A stretch of DNA of 14,162 bases from an uncultured Clostridia bacterium (GCA_948439925.1 CAOJNR010000006.1:1-14162); one strand, 5' to 3'; numbered from the stretch's first letter, positions 1 through 5,613 are shown. The notes: generated by a model from the sequence alone, not told the origin. A program made the numbers and translations.

Positions 1-69
1 ATCGCCTCTCTTTAAACCCAGGGAATAATCAACCATGTTTTCCGCAAGCTTCCACAATCTTTTATCCAT
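1..69 (-). CDS. M29-type aminopeptidase, N-terminal fragment (cut by window edge)
   Basis: Only the first 23 codons are inside the window. They begin MDKRLWKLAENMV and continue to DYSLGLKRGD. This pattern (MD-x-RL-x-KLA-x-x-x-V-x-YSL-x-(V/L)-K-x-GD) is how clostridial and bacillar M29 metallo-aminopeptidases (AmpS/PepS type) begin, so the product is probably a cytoplasmic leucyl/aminopeptidase that trims peptides. The metal ligands lie outside the window and cannot be checked. The ATG follows an AAAGGTG ribosome site about 5 nt away, and a consensus promoter lies just upstream, so the start is firm even though the family call rests on a short N-terminus. Confidence 0.6.
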   Translation of the reverse strand, partial: MDKRLWKLAENMVDYSLGLKRGD

Positions 70-87
70 AATTTCACCTTTAATAAA

Positions 88-116
88 ATTATATTTGTAA
101 TCTCATAAAAAGTCAA
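88..116 (-). promoter_or_regulatory. sigma-A promoter of the aminopeptidase gene
   Basis: On the minus strand TTGACT (111-116) and TATAAT (88-93) are separated by exactly 17 nt. Transcription would start near 81, giving a leader of about 12 nt that holds the ribosome site. Confidence 0.75.
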
Positions 117-198
117 TAGATAAAATAGAAATCACTGATTTTCTTTGTGCCATTCTTGCATTCTTAAAAAGTGTCACTCGTATTGATTGATGTTTGCG

Positions 199-215
199 TT
201 GGTAAAGATGAGTGG
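199..215 (-). repeat. degenerate third copy of the tRNA-Ile 3' end
   Basis: These 17 nt match the 3' end of the tRNA-Ile gene (acceptor strand plus CCA) with one mismatch. About 20 nt further along the minus strand, at 166-180, is a decayed version of the terminator that follows the intact tRNA. It looks like the oldest of three copies. The region 70-530 holds only this repeat series and no convincing gene. Confidence 0.55.
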
Positions 216-262
216 CGCGCTATCGACTAAAAATCCTTAAATTTGCTTTCGCTTATTCTCGG

Positions 263-320
263 TGAAAATAAAAAAAAGAGTGTTACCACTCATTTCTTTT
301 GGTAGAGATGAGTGGACTCG
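263..320 (-). repeat. perfect 58-bp duplicate of tRNA-Ile 3' end plus terminator
   Basis: This segment is identical over all 58 bp to 494-551 (offset 231 bp). It holds the last 21 nt of the tRNA-Ile gene including the encoded CCA, and the terminator hairpin downstream. On the tRNA 5' side the match stops abruptly at 320 but resumes in collinear fragments (367-383, 409-416, 428-435) separated by unrelated inserts. It is therefore the end of a broken tRNA-Ile copy. No cloverleaf can be formed. Confidence 0.85.
270..291 (-). terminator. duplicate tRNA terminator
   Basis: Minus strand: stem GAGTG, loop GTAA, stem CACTC, then eight T. It is identical to the terminator after the intact tRNA-Ile at 501-522. 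Confidence 0.65.
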
Positions 321-427
321 TTATGCATAGCATGGCCGAGCACGCACACTTCCTCGACCGCTCCGACACCGACCCCCACCTTAGAAGAACCTGTTTTTTC
401 AAGACAGAACCTTATCGCTTCTCTGGA
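321..427 (-). pseudogene. interrupted tRNA-Ile relic
   Basis: Between the two perfect terminator copies, short blocks of tRNA-Ile sequence remain in the right order: 311-320, 367-383 (17/17 identical to 555-571), 409-416 (identical to 566-573) and 428-435 (identical to 573-580). They are separated by inserts of about 46, 25 and 11 nt. The 5' half with the D-arm and the 5' acceptor strand is missing, so this cannot make a normal tRNA. An open reading frame exists here on each strand, but neither has a ribosome site or protein-like composition. Confidence 0.5.
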
Positions 428-483
428 CAGGGTGGCCACCCTGATGTTTTGCAAATTTGCAAAACGCACAACAACAGTTGTGC
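428..483. repeat. cluster of three consecutive palindromes
   Basis: Three dyads lie almost end to end. At 428-443 is a perfect 16-nt palindrome with arms CAGGGTGG/CCACCCTG. At 446-465 is a perfect 20-nt palindrome with arms GTTTTGCAAA/TTTGCAAAAC. At 466-483 is a hairpin with arms GCACAAC/GTTGTGC and loop AACA. The first reuses the anticodon-stem sequence of the tRNA. None is followed by a T-tract, so they are not ordinary terminators. Confidence 0.8.
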
Positions 484-500
484 AAGGTGGGGCTGAAAAT

Positions 501-522
501 AAAAAAAAGAGTGTTACCACTC
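501..522 (-). terminator. tRNA-Ile terminator
   Basis: It lies 8 nt beyond the tRNA CCA end on the minus strand: stem GAGTG, loop GTAA, stem CACTC and eight T. Confidence 0.8.
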
Positions 523-530
523 ATTTCTTT

Positions 531-607
531 TGGTAGAGATGAGTGGACTCGAACCACCGACCCCCACCTTATCAGGGTGGTGCTCTAACCAGCTGAGCTA
601 CATCTCT
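531..607 (-). tRNA. tRNA-Ile (anticodon GAT)
   Basis: The gene is 77 nt long and folds as a complete cloverleaf. Acceptor strands AGAGATG/CATCTCT pair, discriminator A is followed by an encoded CCA, the D-arm has GCTC/GAGC, the anticodon stem is CCACC/GGTGG with loop CTGATAA, and the T-arm is GGTGG-TTCGAGT-CCACT. The loop gives anticodon GAT, which reads ATC/ATT isoleucine codons. The promoter is at 682-710 and the terminator at 501-522, so it is a single-gene unit. Confidence 0.96.
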
Positions 608-626
608 ATATATTGCGCAAACTTTT

Positions 627-658
627 CTTGTTGTTAAAGAGGGATATGTTTCAACAAG
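627..658 (-). other. hairpin in the tRNA-Ile 5' leader
   Basis: Arms CTTGTTG (minus strand 658-652) and CAACAAG (633-627) are perfect complements around an 18-nt loop. They sit between the predicted transcription start (about 675) and the mature tRNA 5' end at 607. It may guide RNase P or another 5' processing step; that role is inferred. Confidence 0.4.
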
Positions 659-681
659 TTCTCTTAGTTAACGCATTATGA

Positions 682-710
682 ATTATACATAATATCACAG
701 CCATTGTCAA
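682..710 (-). promoter_or_regulatory. consensus promoter of tRNA-Ile
   Basis: TTGACA (705-710) and TATAAT (682-687) on the minus strand, both perfect consensus, with a 17-nt spacer. This strength is expected for a stable-RNA gene. Confidence 0.92.
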
Positions 711-761
711 CTGTTTTTTATTAAAATTTATAAATTAATTTTATAATAAATAATTTATGTC

Positions 762-790
762 TTGAAAAATTTGCTTATTTATGTTATACT
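762..790 (+). promoter_or_regulatory. promoter of the 121-aa protein gene
   Basis: TTGAAA (762-767), 17-nt spacer, TATACT (785-790). It diverges from the tRNA promoter about 50 bp away. The predicted start near 797 leaves a leader of about 18 nt. Confidence 0.8.
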
Positions 791-814
791 GAAAAAAAAA
801 GGAGTTTCAAAAAG

Positions 815-1180
815 GTGACAAGAGGGATATTAAAACCGAACGCGATTAAAAAGTATCGTCTTATTGCAAAAATTTCAATGTTTAAGAAAAATGATGGCGA
901 GGGTGTAAAAACTTTTTGGAAGGTTAAGTCGTATCGCAGAACTGCAAATGGGCAAGTTAAAATGACGATTAAAGAGTTCATGGATCGTATTGAATTTCAA
1001 AATGAGTTTGAGAGAGAATATTTAAGTTCAGAGAATGACTTTGATTGTCTTGACGAGCGAAATATAGATAATGGCAAAAGTGTTTTTGGGTTAACTTATA
1101 ATGGTGGCAAAGTAAAGGATCCAGCAAGCTTTAAAGTAAAGACAGGAAGCGTTACAAATCTTGCCGAGGTAAAAATCTAA
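815..1180 (+). CDS. hypothetical protein, 121 aa
   Basis: The frame opens with GTG, preceded by AAAGGAG at 798-804 (10 nt spacing), behind a good promoter, and closes just before a strong bidirectional terminator, so it is very likely expressed. The product is soluble, with no signal peptide or membrane helix. It has a basic N-terminal half (many Lys/Arg between residues 8 and 60) and an acidic stretch around residues 60-85 (FEREYLSSENDFDCLDER). The C-terminal part is Gly/Lys-rich and looks like beta structure (VFGLTYNGGKVKDPASFKV). I do not recognise the family and no catalytic motif is visible. It stands alone between the tRNA and the convergent dehydrogenase gene. Confidence 0.75.
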   Translation: MTRGILKPNAIKKYRLIAKISMFKKNDGEGVKTFWKVKSYRRTANGQVKMTIKEFMDRIEFQNEFEREYLSSENDFDCLDERNIDNGKSVFGLTYNGGKVKDPASFKVKTGSVTNLAEVKI

Positions 1181-1201
1181 ATTATTAACATTATAGAAAT
1201 T

Positions 1202-1238
1202 AAAAAAAACGATAAGAATATTTTTCTTATCGTTTTTA
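1202..1238. terminator. bidirectional terminator
   Basis: Ten-bp stem ACGATAAGAA/TTCTTATCGT with a 5-nt loop (1219-1223), flanked by an A-run and a T-run, so it works for the plus-strand 121-aa gene and the minus-strand dehydrogenase. Confidence 0.88.
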
Positions 1239-1269
1239 TATTTGTTAAAATTATCATTCCCAAAATCTC

Positions 1270-1950
1270 TCAACCTCTTCTACCTTTTCGATTAATGGTT
1301 ATTTCACTTATTTCAATTCCCTTTGGCAAGTTGACAAGATAAAGCAATATTTCTGCAAGATCACTTGGCTTCATCCAGTTTTCATGGTCGGTCATCACAT
1401 TGCCATAATCCTTTTCATGCATTCTTGATTGAAATCCGCCCATATACACATGGATGAGTCTACTTTTAGTTTTTTTGAGTTCCATTGAAATGTTGTATGA
1501 ACCGCCACGCAAGCCATATTTTGTTGCGCAGTAAGCTAGTTGATTTTCAATACCAGGATGAGCGTGCTGGCTGTGTGTTGTGCCAATATTCAAAACATCA
1601 GCCTCATTTTTAACAATCAAGTCATAAAGTTTTGAGATGAGGTATAATGGCGCGATGGTGTTAATTTTCCATGTTCTTTCAAACTTTTCATAAGAGATGT
1701 TATTGATTGGCTCATAACCAACGATTGCCGAATTGTTGACCAGCACATTAAAGTCTGAATACTTTTCTTTGATAATTTCAACTGCTCTGTCAATGTCTTC
1801 TTGTTTGGATAAATCGCAACATATATTTTCAACTCCCGAAAAACTTTTTGTTCTTGAAATATTTATCACTCTCATATTGTTTTTGACGCATGCCTCAGCC
1901 AATGCTTTCCCAAGCCCATCACTTGCGCCTGTTATGATTATTGTTTTCAT
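1270..1950 (-). CDS. short-chain dehydrogenase/reductase (SDR)
   Basis: A 226-aa classical-size SDR that probably moves hydride between NAD(P)(H) and an alcohol/carbonyl substrate that cannot be named from sequence. Visible motifs are the nucleotide-binding TGASDGLG (residues 7-14), NNSA (72-75; NNAG in most members), the structural Asn in KIN (97), the active-site Tyr140 and Lys144 in YCATK, and Ser127 thirteen residues before the Tyr, completing the catalytic set. The start is ATG at 1950, because GGGAGGA (1954-1960) sits 3 nt upstream. The frame is open further back to a TTG, but that TTG is part of the -35 box. It is monocistronic. Its promoter contains a nine-base C run, described separately, that could make expression variable between cells. 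Confidence 0.93.
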   Translation of the reverse strand: MKTIIITGASDGLGKALAEACVKNNMRVINISRTKSFSGVENICCDLSKQEDIDRAVEIIKEKYSDFNVLVNNSAIVGYEPINNISYEKFERTWKINTIAPLYLISKLYDLIVKNEADVLNIGTTHSQHAHPGIENQLAYCATKYGLRGGSYNISMELKKTKSRLIHVYMGGFQSRMHEKDYGNVMTDHENWMKPSDLAEILLYLVNLPKGIEISEITINRKGRRG

Positions 1951-1968
1951 AAATCCTCCCTTGCTTTC

Positions 1969-1995
1969 ATTATAATCGGGGGGGGGATTTGTCAA
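1969..1995 (-). promoter_or_regulatory. SDR promoter with homopolymer spacer
   Basis: Minus strand TTGACA (1990-1995) and TATAAT (1969-1974) are both perfect, but the spacer is only 15 nt and nine of those are an uninterrupted C run (1978-1986). Transcription would start near 1962, just ahead of the ribosome site. Gain of one to three C would bring the spacer to the preferred 16-18 nt. Confidence 0.72.
1978..1986. repeat. homopolymeric G9/C9 tract
   Basis: Nine G in a row on the plus strand in an AT-rich intergenic context. It is the longest G/C homopolymer I see in the window. Such tracts are prone to slipped-strand mispairing. Confidence 0.9.
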
Positions 1996-2040
1996 GTGAA
2001 TTTTGAAATTTAAAGAAATAAATTACATTTTTTGATATGC

Positions 2041-2072
2041 AAAAAAAGACAGAGAGTTTTCTGTCTTTTTTT
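2041..2072. terminator. terminator of the DegV gene
   Basis: A perfect 13-bp stem (A7-GACAGA / TCTGTC-T7) with a 6-nt loop. On the minus strand it begins about 14 nt after the degV-type stop codon. It also has the symmetry to stop plus-strand transcription. Confidence 0.9.
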
Positions 2073-2085
2073 AAATAGTTTTTAA

Positions 2086-2934
2086 TTACTCTTTTTCAAA
2101 GAATGCAATTCCAAGTCCGTTTGGCCCAATATGTGTGCCGATTGTGCTTCCAAGAAGATATGGTTCAAGTTTGTCAGTTTCGTCTTTCCAAAGTTCAGCG
2201 TTCTTTTCGATAAAGCTGTTCATCATTGTGTCGTCAGTTCCTGAATACACAATTCCAAATGGCATATCGTGGTCAATGTTGCGCTTTGATGCAATGCCTG
2301 CAAGTGTTGCAAGCGCTTTCTTTGCGCCGATTGCCTTGCCAATATTTTTGATTTCACCGCCAATGAATTCTATGATTGGCTTGATTGAAAGCATTTCACC
2401 AGCGATTGCAGTTACTGCTGAAATGCGACCGCCTTTTTTGAGATATTTGAGTGTGTCAAGCATGGCAAGGAAGGTTATTTTTGACTTTTTCTTTTCAAGT
2501 TTTTCAAAAATCTCATTTGCTGAAAGATTTTGCTTTGTAAGTTTGAGAGCATATCTGCAAAGCACCTTTTCGCCAAGACTGGCGTTCAGGCTGTCAACAA
2601 CAAAGATTTTTCCTTTAAATTTTTCTGATGCTTGAACTGCGCTTCTGTATGTTCCAGACAGGCAAGAAGAAATGGTTATCACAACCGCTTCATCGCCAGC
2701 AGAAACAATTTTCTCAAACTCTTCTTCAAAGCGATAAGGGTTGATTTGTGTGGTTTTTGGAAGGTCATTGCAAGTTGGCAAAAGTTTCCAAAACTCTTCA
2801 TGCGAAAGGTCGAGTCCGTCAAGATATTCCTTGTCCGCGATTTGCACTTGCATTGGTATAAAATTTACTCCAAGTCTTTCTGCTTCCTTTTGGTCGATAT
2901 CACTTGCTGAATCTATAATAATTCTAACTGCCAT
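2086..2934 (-). CDS. DegV family fatty-acid-binding protein
   Basis: This 282-aa product is full length for the DegV family (about 280 aa). DegV-type proteins bind long-chain fatty acids; the FakB members hand them to the kinase FakA for phosphorylation and use in phospholipid synthesis. Family landmarks are VRIIIDSASDI at the N-terminus, the lipid-site KTTQ (residues 60-63), SSCLSGTYRSA (89-99), the DSLNASLGE segment (about 114-122), TLKYLKKGGRI in the middle and the closing GPNGLGIAFF. The start is fixed by AAGGAGG just upstream of the ATG. The upstream region 2945-3030 has more than one weak promoter-like pair, so I do not choose one. No FakA gene is in the window, so the acceptor partner must be elsewhere. 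Confidence 0.94.
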   Translation of the reverse strand: MAVRIIIDSASDIDQKEAERLGVNFIPMQVQIADKEYLDGLDLSHEEFWKLLPTCNDLPKTTQINPYRFEEEFEKIVSAGDEAVVITISSCLSGTYRSAVQASEKFKGKIFVVDSLNASLGEKVLCRYALKLTKQNLSANEIFEKLEKKKSKITFLAMLDTLKYLKKGGRISAVTAIAGEMLSIKPIIEFIGGEIKNIGKAIGAKKALATLAGIASKRNIDHDMPFGIVYSGTDDTMMNSFIEKNAELWKDETDKLEPYLLGSTIGTHIGPNGLGIAFFEKE

Positions 2935-3125
2935 AATTTCCTCCTTGGGCTGTCAAGTTTTTATATATGTTATGCATAAAAGTATCGCATTACTTAACAA
3001 TGATAGCATAACTTAAAGAAATAACAAAACTTTATTGCAGTTTTCACCAAAAAACGCAAAAAATTATACCGCAAAACGCTTTAATTTTTGTTTAAAGAAT
3101 TAAATAGGAATTTGGATACTATTTT

Positions 3126-3162
3126 AGATAAGAAGTGCTTAAAGCACCCAAACTAAGTTTGG
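3126..3162. repeat. double-hairpin repeat, copy A
   Basis: A 37-bp unit repeated at 3199-3235 with one mismatch (period 73 bp). Inside it are two adjacent small palindromes: GTGCTT-A-AAGCAC and CCAAAC-TAA-GTTTGG. The rest of 2945-3255 contains no gene; its only other content is the putative promoter area of the DegV gene. Confidence 0.85.
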
Positions 3163-3198
3163 TTTGACCGAATAATTTAATGTTTAGATAAAGCTTAT

Positions 3199-3235
3199 AG
3201 ATAAAAAGTGCTTAAAGCACCCAAACTAAGTTTGG
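3199..3235. repeat. double-hairpin repeat, copy B
   Basis: The same 37-bp unit as 3126-3162 with one base difference. On the minus strand its second hairpin is followed by five T and so can also act as the terminator of the SIMPL gene. Confidence 0.85.
3203..3220 (-). terminator. terminator of the SIMPL gene
   Basis: Minus strand GTGCTT-T-AAGCAC followed by TTTTT, about 36 nt past the stop codon at 3256. Copy A downstream has the same hairpin but a T-tract broken by a C, so it may be a weak backup. Confidence 0.6.
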
Positions 3236-3255
3236 CTGATGTCTGGAAAAAGTTT

Positions 3256-3966
3256 TTAGACAGAGGTGTAACCTAAGGTTGCTTTGGCGCGAACTCTGGC
3301 TTGAATTGTCACCTTGCCAACCATGTCTTGACTTTCAAGACTGCTGTCATAATATCGATATAGACTTGACGAATAATAAACGCTTTCTTCCTCTAAGCCC
3401 ACAAGCATAACATCATCTCGTCCAAACACACTTTTGGCTTTGGCTTTGGCGTTCTCTATGGCTTCGGTCAATGCCATATTGTATATTTCTTCTTCGTTTG
3501 AAATGCCATATCTTATGCTTTGAACGTTTGTCACTCCTGCATCTGTCACTGCATCAATGGTTGACTTGATCTGTGACAGGTCATCAGCTTTGTAGGTAAA
3601 AGTTAGATTGGAATAATATCCAATCAAATTCTTTCCACAAGAGTAATCATAATTTGGATAAGATGAATAATTCTCCACAACAATGCTTTCTCGCACAATC
3701 CCATTTTCAGTTAATGCGCCAACTGCTTTGTCAAATATGGCAAATGTTCTGTCCTTGGCGTTGGCAATGTCAGAGTCAACACTCTCGATTGAAAGTGTGA
3801 TATCAGCAAAGTCTGGCGCGATCTCTTTTTGCGCTTGACCAATAACGCTTATGCAAAAGCTGTCGCCCATAGCCATTGTGCTTGTCTTTGCTGACGCAAG
3901 CGGAACTGAAATGAGTGCTGGAACTGCAAGAAGAGAAATAAATGCTGGCAATAAAATTTTTTTCAT
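3256..3966 (-). CDS. secreted SIMPL (DUF541) domain protein
   Basis: A 236-aa protein. Residues 1-26 form a signal peptide (MKKILLPAF, hydrophobic core, LASA cleavage site), so the product is exported. The rest matches the SIMPL/DUF541 fold: ISVIGQAQKEIAPDFADITLS (in two parts, about 39-59), a GIV..IVVENYSSYPNYDY segment, a GYYSNLTFTYK strand, the DAGVTNVQSI segment, and EEEIYNMALTEAIENAKAKAK near the end. Members are periplasmic or surface proteins of poorly known function, some linked to oxidative stress or signalling-complex binding. The ATG has GGAGG about 9 nt upstream. A Tyr/Ser-rich patch (YYSSSLYRYYDSSLES) lies between the domain core and the last strand. It is transcribed alone. Confidence 0.9.
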   Translation of the reverse strand: MKKILLPAFISLLAVPALISVPLASAKTSTMAMGDSFCISVIGQAQKEIAPDFADITLSIESVDSDIANAKDRTFAIFDKAVGALTENGIVRESIVVENYSSYPNYDYSCGKNLIGYYSNLTFTYKADDLSQIKSTIDAVTDAGVTNVQSIRYGISNEEEIYNMALTEAIENAKAKAKSVFGRDDVMLVGLEEESVYYSSSLYRYYDSSLESQDMVGKVTIQARVRAKATLGYTSV

Positions 3967-4089
3967 AATGTTAAAACCTCCACTTGATAGAGTTCTTCAA
4001 TCCTCACAAAATATTTACCGTCGACAAAACAAGTCATTTTTCGCCATAAGCGATGCATTATTTTATAAAGAAAAAGTTAAAAGGCTTAT

Positions 4090-4126
4090 AAAAAACAACC
4101 CCTAACGATTAAATTTCGCTGGGGGA
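4090..4126 (-). terminator. terminator of the Fic gene
   Basis: Starting a few bases after the Fic stop codon, the minus strand has CCCC-AGCGA, a 7-nt A/T loop, TCGTT-A-GGGG (one bulge, one G-T pair) and then TTGTTTTTT. It closely resembles the terminator at 5256-5293. Confidence 0.8.
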
Positions 4127-4132
4127 GTATAT

Positions 4133-5119
4133 TTATTTTTTATAATATTTTTGATTTCTGCTGGTCGGTTTGTCAGGCTGAGTTAGGTTTATAAGGCCAG
4201 CGTCAATGGCTGGATTTAAATAATTTTTTCTGAACCCGTCGCGAGATTTGAGATTGAGCTTTTGCATAAGCTCGGTTGATGATTGAGGGTATGAATCAAT
4301 CACTTTCAAAAGTGCAGAAATTTGGTCACTGAGATGATCTATATGATTTTTTGTGTCTTTAACGAGTTCTTTGATTGCTTTGTTTATAACTTCCAACATA
4401 AATATAATAAAATCAGTTGATTTTGCTTGACTTGTTGAGGACGCGATTGCTTGATAGTATTCTTCTTGGTTATCTTTGATTATGCTTTCAATCGGAAGCC
4501 ATTGAAAAATAGGTTTCCAGCTTGCTAGCAATGCTGTTTGCCAAAGCCTGCCCATTCTGCCATTTCCATCGCGAAAAGGATGAATAAACTCAAATTCATA
4601 GTGAAAAACACTGGACTTAATCAACATATTTGCAGGACTATTTTTCAACCACTCGAAAAGTTCAATTAACTTTTCAGAAACAAGCATTGCAGGTGGTGCA
4701 AAATGAACAGCTTCTCCTTTCTCATTAAAAACGCCAACTTGGTTTGTTCGAATTTGACCTGCTTCACTGACCAACCCTGCCATCATAACTTTGTGAACTT
4801 TCAACAAATCTTCAATTTCATAAGGGTTAACATTTATAAGCATTTTGTAAGCATTGTTTGCATTTTGAACAGCCAATATATCTTCCTGTGGCCCTAAAAC
4901 TCGTTTTCCTTCAATAACATCAGTTACTTGCTCAATAGACAAAGTATTGTTCTCAATGGCAAGTGAAGAGTGAATAGACTTTATTCTGTTTACCCTGCGA
5001 AGCATAGGAAATTTCTTCAATTCGTTAACACTTTTTAATTGACCAATGTTTTCCATAATTTCTGATGTCAGTTCAATAATTTCATCAGTGATTTCGTAAG
5101 GTGGTTTATAATTTTCCAT
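4133..5119 (-). CDS. Fic family protein AMPylase with N-terminal auto-inhibitory helix
   Basis: This 328-aa protein carries a complete Fic core, HPFRDGNGRMGR (residues 180-191), with the catalytic His, the Mg-binding Asp and the phosphate-binding GNGR, so it should transfer AMP from ATP to a protein hydroxyl. The target is unknown. Residues 52-57 read SLAIEN, which fits the inhibitory motif (S/T)xxxE(G/N) placed before the Fic core. That makes it a class II Fic, held off in cis by Glu56. The N-terminal region matches the Fic_N type. Residues about 265-328 look like a winged helix (STELMQKLNLKSRDGFRKNYL and ending RNQKYYK), a DNA-binding-like tail common in this subgroup. An AGAGG ribosome site precedes the ATG. 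Its promoter lies next to three 12-bp repeats, and two HTH genes lie upstream on the same strand. Confidence 0.95.
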   Translation of the reverse strand: MENYKPPYEITDEIIELTSEIMENIGQLKSVNELKKFPMLRRVNRIKSIHSSLAIENNTLSIEQVTDVIEGKRVLGPQEDILAVQNANNAYKMLINVNPYEIEDLLKVHKVMMAGLVSEAGQIRTNQVGVFNEKGEAVHFAPPAMLVSEKLIELFEWLKNSPANMLIKSSVFHYEFEFIHPFRDGNGRMGRLWQTALLASWKPIFQWLPIESIIKDNQEEYYQAIASSTSQAKSTDFIIFMLEVINKAIKELVKDTKNHIDHLSDQISALLKVIDSYPQSSTELMQKLNLKSRDGFRKNYLNPAIDAGLINLTQPDKPTSRNQKYYKK

Positions 5120-5139
5120 ATTTGACCTCTTTCTATAAA

Positions 5140-5168
5140 AGTATACACAAATTAAATATAAAAGTCAA
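5140..5168 (-). promoter_or_regulatory. promoter of the Fic gene
   Basis: TTGACT (5163-5168), 17-nt spacer, TATACT (5140-5145) on the minus strand. The -35 box directly abuts the three 12-bp direct repeats at 5169-5204. Confidence 0.82.
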
Positions 5169-5204
5169 TTATCTTGCATATTATCTTACATACTATCTTG
5201 CGCA
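5169..5204. repeat. three tandem 12-bp repeats upstream of the Fic promoter
   Basis: Plus-strand units are TTATCTTGCATA (5169-5180), TTATCTTACATA (5181-5192) and CTATCTTGCGCA (5193-5204). They are contiguous, with no spacer, and end exactly where the -35 box begins. The spacing of about one helical turn would put a regulator on one face of the DNA. They share TTATCT with the dyad at 5607-5634. Confidence 0.75.
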
Positions 5205-5255
5205 TTATATTAAATATAGCCTTTATTATTTAATATAAATATTAAAATTATTAAT

Positions 5256-5293
5256 AAAAAACAACCCCAGCGATTGAATTTCGCTTGGGGGTT
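5256..5293 (-). terminator. terminator of the 84-aa HTH gene
   Basis: Minus strand stem CCCC-AAGCGA/TCGCT-GGGG with an A/T loop, followed by TTGTTTTTT. It separates the HTH gene from the Fic transcription unit, so the Fic promoter is needed. It is nearly the same sequence as 4090-4126. Confidence 0.8.
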
Positions 5294-5323
5294 AAATTCG
5301 ATTGACTTTTGTTTTTATATTTG

Positions 5324-5578
5324 TTAATATGGAATCTGTAAAAATTCAATATAAAAATATGGAGAATCGTAAAATTCTGCAAGTTCCATTTTGAAATACC
5401 TGCAAAATTCTACGATTGCTTTCTGAGAAGGAAATTCTGACTTCCCTTTGGTTAAATCATCCAAAGTTGATGTTGGAATAAGTGAAAGATTTGACAATCT
5501 ATTTATAGACATTTCGCCCATGATTTCCTTAACTCTTAAAGATACTGCTTGACTATAAGTGATTTGTTTGTTTTCCAT
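5324..5578 (-). CDS. small HTH (XRE-like) regulator, 84 aa
   Basis: A single-domain DNA-binding protein. Residues about 7-50 form the helix-turn-helix region: YSQAVSLRVKEIM is the first helix, and INRLSNLSLIPTSTLDDLTKG covers the turn and recognition helix. The C-terminal part KAIVEFCRYFKMELAEFYDSPYF resembles the end of the neighbouring HTH protein, including the shared SPYF, so the two are paralogs. There is no ribosome site before the ATG. A CATAAT -10-like box (5585-5590) would place the transcription start almost on the ATG, so the mRNA may be leaderless. It probably represses or activates its own promoter and perhaps the Fic promoter, given the shared TTATCT sites; this is inferred. Confidence 0.85.
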   Translation of the reverse strand: MENKQITYSQAVSLRVKEIMGEMSINRLSNLSLIPTSTLDDLTKGKSEFPSQKAIVEFCRYFKMELAEFYDSPYFYIEFLQIPY

Positions 5579-5584
5579 ACTTTT

Positions 5585-5613
5585 ATTATGAATTATTTAT
5601 TTCGCCTTATCTA
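5585..5613 (-). promoter_or_regulatory. possible promoter of the 84-aa HTH gene
   Basis: Minus strand TAGATA (5608-5613), 17-nt spacer, CATAAT (5585-5590). The -35 box is weak and lies within one arm of the dyad at 5607-5634. The predicted start falls at about 5578, the A of the ATG. Confidence 0.4.

Noticed and set aside
290..536. Overlapping open frames on both strands in the tRNA repeat interval
   Set aside because: They have no ribosome site, start inside the terminator or tRNA repeats, and have compositions dictated by palindromes and tRNA relics.
1951..1995. Longer SDR reading from a TTG start, adding 15 residues
   Set aside because: The TTG is part of the -35 box and the added codons include the C9 tract. 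The ATG at 1950 has an excellent ribosome site.
2135..2635. 166-codon plus-strand frame opposite the DegV gene
   Set aside because: It is an antisense shadow; its Ser/Phe-rich sequence reflects the reverse of DegV codons.
3126..3235. Possible CRISPR start
   Set aside because: There are only two copies, each with internal double palindromes, one acting as a terminator, and no cas gene is nearby.
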